Below, piece by piece: positions 28,901 through 40,319 of a stretch of 64,000 nt of DNA; position 1 is the stretch's first letter; the number at the start of each line of letters is the position of its first letter. The position numbers were made by a program, and so were the translations under genes. The notes beneath the pieces were generated by a model. The model did not search any database. It was not told the DNA's origin and was given only the letters and a program-made list of their open reading frames with translations. The DNA is from Strix aluco (lineage: Eukaryota; Chordata; Aves; Strigiformes; Strigidae). The stretch covers positions 13,942,365 through 14,006,364 of the forward strand of contig NC_133946.1 of NCBI RefSeq assembly GCF_031877795.1. Reading direction: 5' to 3'.

Positions 28901-31900
28901 GGAGGGCAGGACTGGTCCTTTATTGTGGCAGTGCCAAGCTGTGCTGATTTAAGAGAATTAATGGCACTGCAGTGTAAAGAATGGATGTGTTATAACTTCC
29001 CAATAAATCAGTCAAAATAGCATCCCTTCACACGCAAAAGCCTCTCTATTTTTCTCTGTGTCTTCAGTGAAGTGTATATTCTGTGTTTGTCCACTTGAAG
29101 TAAAAGGAACAGAATACTTCAATAATGGATAGCTGAAGTATGGCAAACAGGTACTTAAAATGTAAGATATTAAGCAATTGCAGTCAGGTGTGGTACCACG
29201 CTTGCAACATATAACATTAAACACAAAGTTTTCACAAAGACCTTGAATGGAAAAGTGCAATTTAGGTATCTAAGTTAGACTTGTATAGTAAATGGGGCAG
29301 CAGAGAGTCCTTTTGAAAAACAATTTAAGGTTATATGGTAACAGACAGAATCATACCGCATTCATGTGTGAGAACGCAATGAACTGGTAAAGGACACATG
29401 TGAATCAGATTCTTCCTAATACCTGAGTATTTGGCACACATTTAAAGCAGTGTTTTAAAACTGTTGTGTTTATGTGAAAATTCTTCATTATTTTCAGAGT
29501 GAAGTAAAATGAAAACATTATAAAACTGTAACAACACTTCTGTGACTCACCTTATGAGTCTTGAACTCTCATCAATCCATCATGCTTCCATCTACAGGAC
29601 TAAATACATAATGTGGTAGTGGAGAAAAGCTCTTGCCTTAGAGTGTAGAAGTGGAAGTCCTCTCATGCTGAGTCAGGAAGTATGTCTGTCCTTCTTTGAT
29701 GCTTCTAGGTATTTTGATGATTTTTCTGCCCGCTTTTGTGGGTACCTGAAGTTTCCAATAAAATACGTTGCTACAGTAAGGAAGCTTCAGGCCAGCTATT
29801 TGCAGTAATCCTCCTTGGCTTTTAATTTTCATGTTGCCAAAAATTCACATAAATGACAGCAAAAACTAGGAAAATGTGATCAGAATGACAGTTTCTTATT
29901 AATAACTCAAGCCCTGACTGAACTTCATGGGATAAATAGGTCCCATGATGTTGTTCCTGCCAGCTTCAGAGTTCTTTCAGGTTTGCAATGTTCTATAATA
30001 TTGAACTGTGCAATCCAATAATGTATCACTTATTCCTTTCACAATAACTCTTAGTCTGTAGTATGTTCATTTTATAGAGGTGTTTGCTTATATGTTCTGT
30101 CCATCATCCCAGTAGAATCGCCAGCGTAAAAGGCATTAGCCACACTGATCATTTTTTTGCAGAAGGGGTTGGAGGTGGTCCAGTGGAAGCAGGCGCACCA
30201 CTGGTCTCATTTCAGCTTTTGAATAAATTCATCTGTTGGGGAATATGCACAAATGACTTCATGTATCTGTGTTGTGAACTTCTTGAGTTTTCTTCTACTG
30301 TATGCTGGAGGTTTGTGATCAAAGAGAAAATCTTGTGAAAACACCTGCAGCCCTGCTGCTTTGAGTGGTTAGCTCCTTTATGAAATCTGAAATATTAGAT
30401 ATTGCATTGTGCAACTAATAATGCTTTCCTAATACAAGGACAGTTTCTCATCACCTAATTATTTTTTTTTTTTTTTTTAAATAATGTTCAGGAAGATAAA
30501 GCAGAAATTTACCCTTGATTAAGTTCACATTTTTTAAACCAAAACATTAACAAAAATGATTATATAGAGGCTTGACAAGGATTAAACTCAAACCCAGGAG
30601 AAGTGAGAAGGAAGTGAAATGAATGATAAACTGGAGAGAAAACTTTTATCACATATGTAAGAAACAAGAATATAGAAGCATAAAGTTTGTAAGTAAAGCC
30701 TGATATCAAGCTGAATTAACTCGGTAATTTTTTTGATCTTCCATACCAATTATTCCTAGCCAGAAGATGGAGTTAGTACACTTTTTTTTTATTATGTCAA
30801 AATAAGGATTTAGCAGTTCTTAGGGCTTTATCTACTTGCTAGTGTTTATACAAGATAATCTTTTCTAGACAATGCTGTGTGAGGTATGAAGGATGTGCAG
30901 GGAGGGTCCTCTGTCACTGGACTTGCCAGAATATGGTCTGTAAGATCTTTAATAAATATGGCTAGTTGGCAGAAATATACTGAAGAGCTAAAACAGTACA
31001 AAGACTTTTCAACTGAAAACATTACTAGAAATACATTGTAAGAAATATTTGAAGGAAATTATTCATTGACCAAGACAGTTTGGCAAGCACTTCTGGAGTG
31101 TAAGAGTGGCCCTTAGCAGTCATCCACTATAATGACTGCAAAAAGGTATAATGAACCTACAACATCTCAAGAGAAGGGGTACAGTGACTACTGTTTGTGC
31201 TGGCTTTAAAACAGCTCTATCTAATGCTGCTAACAGTACATCTGAGAGAACTTGCAGCATACTGTGAAACCCACTCAGGAGATTGGGTGAACACGGGTGG
31301 ATATTCTGTGTTGAATTCCATTCTGCCATTAATCTTTTAGATTAATTGAACATTTGGAAAAGCAGCCCACAAGGCTTAAATATTTTGCCAAAACTTTTTG
31401 TTGTGGTTGATGGACTGTCAAAAGTTGAATGTTCTGTGAAATTTAGCCAATGTTTTCTGTAAATGGTCAGTGCTGACAGGGATATAACCCCAGGCCGGGC
31501 TAGGCAATTCTAATCAGATTTCCCTGCCTTATTTTCTATGCTGCACTATCAGGGGGCCTCCAATCAAAAACTTATCTTATATGTTAAAGGCTTTGTTCTC
31601 AATGCAAATGTACTGTGTGGTGATTTGATTAATTAATTAACTTGGTTACAGTCCTGTATGGGTTGAGGAAAATTAAGATTACCCTATTGTTCAGAAACAT
31701 GCATCAAACAGAAGTTATTTCATAATCTCTTGTGTTTGATTGTATTGGTATTTAATAGAGCTTGATCCACAATAAGATTATAGATTTTTGTTGCTATGTT
31801 AAAATGCTAAAAAAGCTGTAATGCATTTGTGTTTATGAAATTTCATTATATAAAATAGAGGTTTCTTATTTTGCCAAAATTCCTGAAGATAGTATTTTTG

Positions 31901-33183
31901 GAAGATAATCTTTTGTCAGAAAATTTCAACAAAGTATTCAAAATGTTTCAAATTTCCAATATGAAAACTTGAAATATTGAGATTCTCATGAATACAGTTT
32001 GGTGAACTGATGGGGATTTTGGATTTTTTGTTCATTCCATAAATTCTTGTAAGTGCTTTGTGTAGCTTTATTGTTTTTATTTGATTGAAGGATTGCTGCA
32101 TTCTGCTGTGGTGGTTATTTAGTAATGATTGTTAGAACATTTACTTCAAAGTTAAAAAGGAATAAGAAAAAGCAAATCCATGTATCCCCAAATTCTAAAA
32201 TTTTATAAAAAGAAAAGTAGAATGCTTGACATCCACAAAATGTGTTTGTTCCACCCCATTTTCAGATCTGTATATTTAATGACTGACTTGTGATGTGTCT
32301 AAATATTGTAAAATGCCCTGTATGTTCACACTGAAATCTTGTAACTTCAAAGCAGCTACACTTTTTTCTATTAGCAAAATTATTGTCAGTCAAAAATATA
32401 ACAAAAAACTTTGAAATTAAATTACAGCTTTTGCATTTTGACATTTAAAACATGTGGCTTCTTATTCTGACTAGTTTCATAACCTGTATGAACTGTACAG
32501 TATGCTTTTGTTTAAGCAGTTGTAGTAATTTTCAGTAACCAGTTATACGCGCTGAGAAACTGCATTTTCTAGTTTGCTAAGTAGTAGCTCATTTTCTGTG
32601 TCCCGAGGCATCAATTAAAACTGTTTAAGTGTGATAGTGAGAGTTAACATTGTTTAAAGATAAGTGTGAGTCAGTCCTATGGTGTTTGTAATAACAAGTT
32701 TCCACATCACTCTTTTTTAAGCACCAATATGAATTTTTTTTCACTGAAGAGTGAATTAATTGAACTGTTCCATTCTGCAAATGAATCGGCATTTCTTTTA
32801 TAAGTAGCTTTTTCTAGTCTGAACCAATTCATTTTTGTGAACCCCAAGCTGAGTTTTCTCTAAACAGCATCTTTAATTGTCAGAGCTTTAGTCCTGAACT
32901 TGCCCTACTTCTTGAAATCATAGTCCTTACAAGAAGCTAAAGCATCTTTTAGCTATGTAAATGTATCCCTAAAATTTATGTTACAAGACAAAAAGTGTTT
33001 AATAAATAATTTCCTGTCTCCTATTTTATCTTCCTGTTAAATACTGATAAAAGACACTGTCCTGTGCTGTCAAATACCTGGATTGGTAAGGAATTTTTGT
33101 TCCCTTACTACAGATGTCTGTTTTCCAGGTCATCTCTAAAGTGGCTATTCTGACCTGCTTTTTGGGCATTCTTCTATAGGTTA
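25963..33183. other. Intron 1, about 26-33 kb, nothing recognised
   Basis: AT-rich intronic sequence with (AAAT)n near 26180-26200 and T runs near 28260-28290, 28396 and 30462-30478. No exon, RNA gene or repeat family is recognised. Confidence 0.5.
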
Positions 33184-33249
33184 ATTTTATTGGCAATATA
33201 ACCCTGTATTAAATGGATTTTATTGGCAATGTAACCCTGTATTAAATGG
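33184..33249. repeat. 33-bp unit tandemly duplicated (two copies)
   Basis: Unit 33184-33216 and unit 33217-33249 are head to tail and differ at one base (ATATAACC versus ATGTAACC). Such short perfect units usually arise by replication slippage. The high identity suggests a recent event. Confidence 0.95.
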
Positions 33250-33282
33250 TGACCTTAATATTTTGTAAATGTATGCAAATTT

Positions 33283-33318
33283 ATGTACGTGCACGTACAT
33301 GTGTATGTGTGCACACAT
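33283..33318. repeat. 36-bp alternating purine-pyrimidine tract with an 18-bp palindrome
   Basis: ATGTACGTGCACGTACAT (33283-33300) is a perfect inverted repeat with no loop. It continues as GTGTATGTGTGCACACAT, and purines and pyrimidines alternate without a break for 36 bases. This makes Z-DNA or cruciform formation plausible. Confidence 0.85.
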
Positions 33319-36017
33319 CATAGACAGTTTTTAATTCAAGTACCTTTTTGTCATACGAACATCCGTCCCTAGTATCTTTGAATTCATTGGCTTATTTCAT
33401 TTAAATTTGACAGAGGATAATCGTCCTGAATAATAAATTTTCTGTAAATTTAATGAAAATCAGTAGCCAGCAAGAGAAGAGAGCCTACTAGCACCCTCGT
33501 TATGAAATAGACTGAAGATGCCACCAAAGACATATGGAATGAGTACTCTAAATACAGGAAAATGGGGCATTTAGAGCTTGCAACTCCAAGTTGCCAGGTA
33601 ATCTAGTCACACAAGTTCCAAGGATTTAATCATTTGTGCTCCTCACAGAGCTACTTACCCCTTTTTCTGAAAAAGTGTGTTTACTGTTATGATATTCCTT
33701 GTTGAGATGTTTTATTCAAGTTTTGGGAAGATGGTCTTCTAGGTGGTGAAACATGACAGTGTATTTCCTGTCGTGTTACAGGACTTAATTTACTGTTTTT
33801 CAGTCTTTACCAGTTACAGAAACAAGCTGTCTAGCGATGACAGCTCTAAGATAAATGAAACGCTGTCTCATTTATTGGTTGATTTATTTATGCTCTGAGT
33901 CTTTCTCACAGCAGACTATGTGGTTTTTTTTGTTTGTAACAGACTACTAGATGGCCATTCTTTGAAGGAGGGGCTTGAACAGGTTTTGACTTAGCAGGCG
34001 GCATGCTTCACTGCCGTTGCTGGGATGTGAAAGCAAGTTGTATCATTGGTATTTTATTTTGTGTTGTACCTATTCAGAAGTAGAAGAATAGGTCACAGTC
34101 TATTCTTGTGGAGCCCTGAATAGTAAAATGGACAGCAGATAAAAGGATGTAGCAAAGAAGCTTGCTTTTCAGGGAAAAGATGAATTTTCATAGAATTTCT
34201 TTTCTCAGAATGACCAGAAAGCCTGAAGTTTTATTAACATTGATTCCCACTCATTTTCCTCACAGTCTTTTCTGATGTCTCGTTATTTTTTCTCCTCTAA
34301 GAAAAGTGACTTATGTGTGAGTGAAGTATGTTTCTCATTATATCTCCAAGTTCACATTTTGTTTGCAGATAAGATGGTTTGTATGTTTATTGTTTATTAC
34401 GTTGTTTATATGTATATGTCAGCAGTGAGGTGTTTTTTTTTTTTAAATTAGTAGCTAACATTTATGAAGGAGAGGGTAAAGAAGGAAAAAAGACACTTAA
34501 CACTTCTCCACTTCCAAGACCAGTGATTAGAACAACAACAAAATCGATCTCCCAGTAAGTCTTACCTCTTTATGGGATGCAAAGCTGGCACTGAAGGAGC
34601 ATAATTCTGACTAGAATTCTGCAAGTGTGTGCTCAATGCATTGGCTGCATTTTTGGTAATAAGTGGACATTTGCTTCTGGGTCTCTGCTTCCTATCACAA
34701 GTTATGTTTAAAAGATTATCCAGGCGACTTCTGAATGTTTCTGTATGGGACGTTTACCAGCAGTGAGCCTTGGACAACAGAGTCTCCTGCTGGTACTGTC
34801 CACTAAAGCATGGTTGAACTGTGTTCTAGCCCCTCAAAAATTCTCTAAGTATAGCAGTTTGAACAGCTAGTTGTTCCTTTCAGCACCTTGATTGTTTCCA
34901 GATACAGCAGCAGAAAAATGATGCTTTGTTTCCCAAGGGTATTAGAAAACTGGCAACTCGGTTCTCAGCTGTCATGGTGGGAGGTATGATGGGATGTAAA
35001 TTAACAATCCTGGAAAAGTTGACTTAAAGAGTCCATGTACAGGAATATAAATCAGAAAGCAAGCTGAAGCAATTGCTGAACTATAACAGAATCAACAAGG
35101 AAGGCTTTCCTCAGTTCAGTAGCACCAATTTTTTCTTCAGATCTCTCTGCTTGACTTCCACATAAACTACTTAGACCTTTGGCTGGTGTCAGAATGTTTC
35201 AGTTTGGGATCAAATAGCTATTCTTGGCCCAAATTACTTCTGGACATTGTCCAGAGACAATGTTCTTTAGGGGTGCATTGAAATCACAGAAACAGCTTTC
35301 TCCCACTCCCAGTAGCAGACCAAAAAAATGCTATGAGATTAATGAAACCATGCATTATCTGCTTCAGATCAAATTGATGTTACTTGCTTCTTTGTCTTGT
35401 CTTGGTTTGAGAGAGTTTGGGGATGAATTGTCTAAAACTGTTTGCGTGTCAGGAAGCTAATATTTTAAGAAGAGGACTATCCCTGTTTACTGTTTTTTAT
35501 ATAGTTTTTCCACTTTGCATATGGATGATGGGTTTCTTTTGGTGGGATGAAGGGGGAATGTTCCTGATTTGGTCAATTCCACTTGAGATAGCATATGTTC
35601 CAGTTAGCCTTCCCAAATTTATAGGAACTCTTATGTTAGTATAGACAAAGAGGCAGATTGTATTCTCTTTCCATGCAGTTTTTTGATTGGAGATGTGTAC
35701 AGCAAAAAACTGTGATAATTGCATGCACAGCTTCTTGTGTCAGAGTAACTAATTATAGTTCAGGGGTTGAGAGCAACTGTTGAGTGTGAGGTTTCATATT
35801 GGAAATATGTCAAAAGAATATGAAAATAAGCATTCTGTTTTTTGTAATATTGACTGATACTATTCAGCTCTCTTCTCTGCAGTGTCCTTTCTTTGGCCAT
35901 TCTAGTTTTAGCTTCTTCATATTTTCTCAGAGGCAGGAGGAGGAATGTGAGCACCCAAGGTACAGACTCTCTCTGTTATGATGTCTGACATTACAGTGCA
36001 TTCCTATTAGGCCAAGC
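33319..36017. other. Intron 1, about 33.3-36.0 kb, nothing recognised
   Basis: AT-rich intron with no recognised repeat family or exon. Confidence 0.5.
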
Positions 36018-36101
36018 TCTGATGAGAAAACTGCTTAATTTCTGCTTAGAGAATGATGTTTAGAGTTTTCTCTGATGAGAAAACTGCTTACTTGGAGAAT
36101 G
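36018..36101. repeat. Imperfect 53-bp direct duplication
   Basis: TCTGATGAGAAAACTGCTTA occurs at 36018-36037 and again, identically, at 36071-36090. After each copy comes a further similar GAGAATG segment. The spacing is 53 bases. It is an old or partly deleted tandem duplication. Confidence 0.8.
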
Positions 36102-36717
36102 CCTACTAGAGGTGTAATACATAAATCTAGCAGTTAACTTTAACTTTTTTGAACTTGTACAAACTATGCAAATCTTTTTTCTTCTTCAATAAATTTCCAG
36201 AAGTGTAACAAATGGTTAGAATCGTTATGTTATAGAATGGAAAGAATCAGGCTACTTGAAATTTGGGCTTTATTTGTAAATTACTGTGGACCAATAAACA
36301 AACCTGTACACACAGTTTTCACACACATTCTTTCTAAATTAAAATTCTGTAACTGTAAAATGAAGTTTATTTGGGAAGCTGTCACAAACAGCTTTACAGC
36401 TGTATAGTTTTATACTGTTTATTCTTGAGGGTCTTCAGAATAATTTTTGTATTGAGTTACTTAAAGTAGAGCATTTCTAAGTTCCTTAAATGCTAGACTT
36501 TCTAAACATTTGACTACTTAGAAAATAATGATTGGATGATTATTTCTACTGGTGCAGGTTGTTTTGTGAGAACTTTTGTTTCCCTGCTGTGGGAACAACA
36601 GTGCTTTGTCCCTGTAAAGAGTTACCCAATGAAGTTGTTACTGGATTTGAATGTTTGTTTACAGATTAAACAGAAGTGAAAGAAACTCAAAACTTGTGTT
36701 CCAAAACTGACAAGGAC

Positions 36718-36743
36718 TTTTTTTTTTTTTTGGGGGGGGGGGG
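36718..36743. repeat. T14-G12 homopolymer junction
   Basis: A run of 14 T is followed directly by 12 G. The length is likely to vary between individuals and assemblies, and the G run could form a quadruplex with neighbouring strands. Confidence 0.85.
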
Positions 36744-36959
36744 CAGGAATGGAAATTGTACCGTTTAAAATACAGAAAAATAAATCTATTACTCTTGGTA
36801 TTCATTACAAGATATTTAAGCAGATAAACATTCTTTGAAAATCCCATGCAGTTTTAGAAAATAGCTTTTGTAGTTTTTATTTATAAATTTGTATCTCTTT
36901 TCCTGAAGCTATGGTGAGCCCTGCATACTGTCATTCTTTTTCAATTGTAAACATAGTTT

Positions 36960-37030
36960 CGGTACTACCACTTTTGCACCAAACGCTGTTCCTAAGCGAC
37001 TGCTGACGTCAGTTGGTGCAGTACAAGAAG
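36960..37030. promoter_or_regulatory. Candidate cAMP-response element in intron 1
   Basis: A perfect palindromic CRE, TGACGTCA, lies at 37004-37011. It sits in a short stretch with unusually many CpGs for this intron (AAACGCTG, AAGCGACT). CREB/ATF proteins bind this octamer. Because PDE3B degrades cAMP, a cAMP-driven enhancer or alternative promoter would make a negative feedback loop; that role is inferred. Confidence 0.35.
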
Positions 37031-37968
37031 GTTTGTGTGTTTATCTGCTGTGGGCAGACTCTTAGAAAAGACGAAAGTATGTAACTAGATTAGGCCAAAG
37101 AGATTGCTGCTTTAAATAAGCATACGTACTGTTTGCAATGTCATACTTTATTTTTTCTGTATTTTATTTTGGTTAGCAGTTGTATCTTTTGTTGCATATG
37201 CCACAGTATCTAGTTTGCAGGAGACGATAAGGAGGGGTATATATTTTCTTTGCTATTGCTTTAAAGGGGTAGCCTTTTTTCTTTTCTATAGCATAATTAG
37301 AATGAGAATTTAAAAGGAGTGTGTGTCATAGTGTAAAAGCTTTCACATACCTGATCTCAAGGTTAGAAATAGGACTATTAGAAATGAAAGCAGGCATACA
37401 ATTTCCAGTTCAAGCGAAACATATTTACTTAGAGATTTTTGGCCAGAGTCTATACATTTGGAAAAACTGGAATGATACTCCTGGAATATTTTACTGCATG
37501 CCTTTGTGTCAAACAGAGCTGGAGTGGAGCTGGCTTAATGACCTTTGTGAATTTTTTTTGTCCTCGATTATACTTGCAGCACACCCACACTGAATAAAAA
37601 ATACCTGTAGCAAAAACTCTTTGTATAAAAATCTTTTTATGAAAGTAAAGGAAATAGTAGTGGGTCTGAGTCATGGTAGGCCAGAGAGTGAAGCTAAAAA
37701 GTTTATAGTAGCAGTAGTAGTACTGGATGGCTTAATAAGACAGGAAAAAAACTGACAAGCTTAGAATCTCTTCTTCAGGTTGAAGAATAGAAGCAGAAAC
37801 TTTCAGAACTAAATAAAAGCTGAGAACAATTGCTCCAAATTAATTTAAATTAGATTAAAATTAAAGAAAATGCCTGTGGGACATAGAAGGACATTAGCAA
37901 GCATAAAGGTGAAAACGTCAAGCTAAACAAGGTTCACTTTGAATGTGGCTGTTGTGATGGTCTTACTG
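37031..37968. other. Intron 1, about 37.0-38.0 kb, nothing recognised
   Basis: AT-rich intron with a short (TAG/CAG)-like run near 37705-37725. No exon or repeat family is recognised. Confidence 0.5.
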
Positions 37969-38758
37969 GTCTTGAAGTCCACGTCAATCCCTTTATGTTT
38001 CCTGTACTGTTACACTGTGCTATCCAGTCTGGCTGCACAGCTCTCTGGGCACTCTGCTTCACCTTGTCCCACTGCTCGTGTGTCCTCATAGTGAGAAATT
38101 TTTCATTATGTCTAGTCTGAACTTCTCTTGTTTCAGCATTGCCTGTCACCTTCGCACTGTGCACCCCTGGGTACAGCCTGGCCTTGTTGTCTTGATGGCC
38201 TCCCATTAGACACTGGCAGGCTGTTGTTAGGTCCCCCCAAAAGCCATTGCTTCTCCAGACTGGATGAGCCCAGCTCCTCTAGCCTCCACTCCCAGGGTAG
38301 GTTCTCCAGGCCTGTAGTCATCTTGGTCGTCCTCTGCTGAACTTGCTCCATTTTATCGATATCTTTCTTGTACTGGGGAGCCCGAAACTGGATGTACTGT
38401 TCTAGGGTACGGGCTCACAAGAGCTGAGCAGAGGGGGCAATCATTTCCCTTGGTCTAATGGCCATGCTCCTGTGAATATAGACCAGCATACTGTCAGCTG
38501 CCCTTGCTGCCAGAGCACACTGCGGGCTCATGTTCAGCCCTTCATCCTTTTCAGAAGAGCGGCTCTCAGTCTGTATTGTTGCAGGAGACTCTTCCTTCCC
38601 AGGTGCAGGGCTTCATGTATGTCACTGTTGAATTTCCTAACGCTACTGTTCACTTATTCCTCCAGTTTGTCGAGGTCCCTCTGGATGGCAGCCCTGCCAC
38701 TGCATGTACTGCCTGGTTCCCCCAATTTACTATCATCTGTAAGCATGTCTTGTAAACT
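37969..38758 (-). mobile_element. CR1 LINE, about 0.8 kb fragment, diverged
   Basis: Read on the minus strand it follows CR1 from the end of ORF2 into the 3' region. In window order the landmarks are CTCTCTGGGCACTCTGCTTC (38041-38060), GGCAGGCTGTTGTTAGGTCC (38216-38235), GGTAGGTTCTCCAGGCCTGT (38296-38315), GGGGAGCCCGAAACTGGATG (38375-38394) and GTCGAGGTCCCTCTGGATGG (38668-38687). The usual terminal octamer repeat is missing, so the 3' end was lost or rearranged. The leftmost 137 bases are nearly identical to 40168-40304. Many small indels show it is inactive. Confidence 0.85.
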
Positions 38759-39489
38759 TTCATTGTTCAGAAGAACATAGTGGGTTTTAATTCAGGTTAA
38801 TAAAATTTAAGTAGCTGCAGGTGCTGTTACTCATTTGCCTTTACTGCTTCTTCTTCTAGGTATTTATTGAATTTTCATTCCCTTTAACCATATTTTCTTA
38901 TTATAAGAATCTTTTCTCCAGCTTTCAATAGCAGGGGTAGAGTTAGAAAATGACATTTAATTCACTAAACTGTTCTTAAATAAATGGTAAAGTTACTTCT
39001 GAGTTTCATTAGTATAAAAACATAAAAATGGCTTAGATTAAGAGTTTATTTAGTTTAATATTCTGTCTCTTACCAATGATCTTTGTCTAAGGTCAAGTTT
39101 AACATCTGTTCTTATCTGTTAAATATCTTTTACATCCTTGACTTGAAGATGTCATATTAAACAGATTTTTGGGACCAAAAGATGGGTTAGAACTTTTTCT
39201 ATCTATTCTATGCATCTGCCTGTTATTGCAGTGTCTCCAGAAGCAGCACACCAAGGGAAAAATCAATAAAAACAGTAATTGTAAGTTGCTACTTACCATC
39301 TTCCCATCCATTACAAGGGCTAATGTGCAATGAAGTGCATTAAAGATCACAGGGGGAAAAGAAAGTAGCCATAATCAGAGGCCAATGGAAGGATAAAAAT
39401 ATGATAACATGATACTTTTTTCCCCATACCACCTTCCTACACTCTTCCAGCTTCCACCTGTTTTCAGCTCAGGGGACTTCCTAATGTGG
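38759..39489. other. Intron 1, about 38.8-39.5 kb, nothing recognised
   Basis: AT-rich intron between two CR1 fragments. No exon is recognised. Confidence 0.5.
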
Positions 39490-39720
39490 TTTAGCTATTT
39501 AGTTACAAGAGCCTGTTCAGTCTCCCCTTCAACTTACGGGCACTTCCTCCTTTGCTCAATTTCCCCTTGAACGTACTTAAACTTCTGGCATCCACAACTT
39601 CCTTTGATAAGGCAGGTTACTTACTACCTGTCAGTGGAGAACTGCCTCTTGGTTTTGGACCTGGCTCGTCCCAGCTCTTTCTAACCACTTCTGGTTCTTG
39701 TGCTGTAAAAAAGTGGTCTG
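39490..39720 (-). mobile_element. Old CR1 LINE 3' fragment (probable)
   Basis: The segment CTTCTGGCATCCACAACTTC (39581-39600) followed by CTTTGATAAGGCAGGTTACT resembles the CR1 phrase 'GGCATCCACAACnTCcTtTGgcAAgGagTTcc' on the minus strand. The sequence on both sides fits loosely. It is highly diverged, with uncertain edges. Confidence 0.5.
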
Positions 39721-40145
39721 TTGAGTTTACCTTTCTACCGACCAGTTCCTTGGGCAGAATTTGCAACAATCATGAGTTCAGTGTAGCAGTATACATGACA
39801 TCTAGCAGTGACAATAACTAATCTGTTTAACAATTATTTCAAGGTGATTTTGGAGATCAGCTTGATCAAAGTTCATGACCTTGTATATTCTTAGACTGAA
39901 TATACTGCAGTAATAGTTTTGCTGTTTCCTGGAGGTTGATAACTGTCTGCCATTAGGATTTTTTCTTGCAGGATGATGCCACTCAAAGTTCTGCCCAACA
40001 ATAACAGATGTTCTTGTGCAAAACACCTGGAGACAAATGAACAGCAGAAAAGTCTTCTCATTGAGAAATGATACCATGCTATTGTGTTCGTTTCCTTTTG
40101 TAAGGGAAAGTTGTTGATTCTGTGTTGTGTGAGATCAGTTGGAAT

Positions 40146-40319
40146 TACTTACAGAGAAATGTAAGTAGTCTTGAAGTCCACGTCAATCCCTTTATGTTTC
40201 CTGTACTGTTACACTGTGCTATCCAGTCTGGCTGCACAGCTTCTCTGGGCACTCTGCTTCACCTTGTCCCACTGCTCATGTGTCCTCAAAGTGAGAAATT
40301 TCATACTTACAGAGAAATG
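40146..40319 (-). mobile_element. Short duplicate of a CR1-derived segment, flanked by 16-bp direct repeats
   Basis: Bases 40168-40304 repeat 37969-38106 with about two substitutions and two small indels. The copy is bounded by TACTTACAGAGAAATG at 40146-40161 and the identical 16 bases at 40304-40319, like a target-site duplication. Six bases (TAAGTA) between the left repeat and the copy have no counterpart at the source. Either the segment was copied from the nearby CR1 by a template-driven insertion, or both come from a repeat family I do not recognise. Confidence 0.8.
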
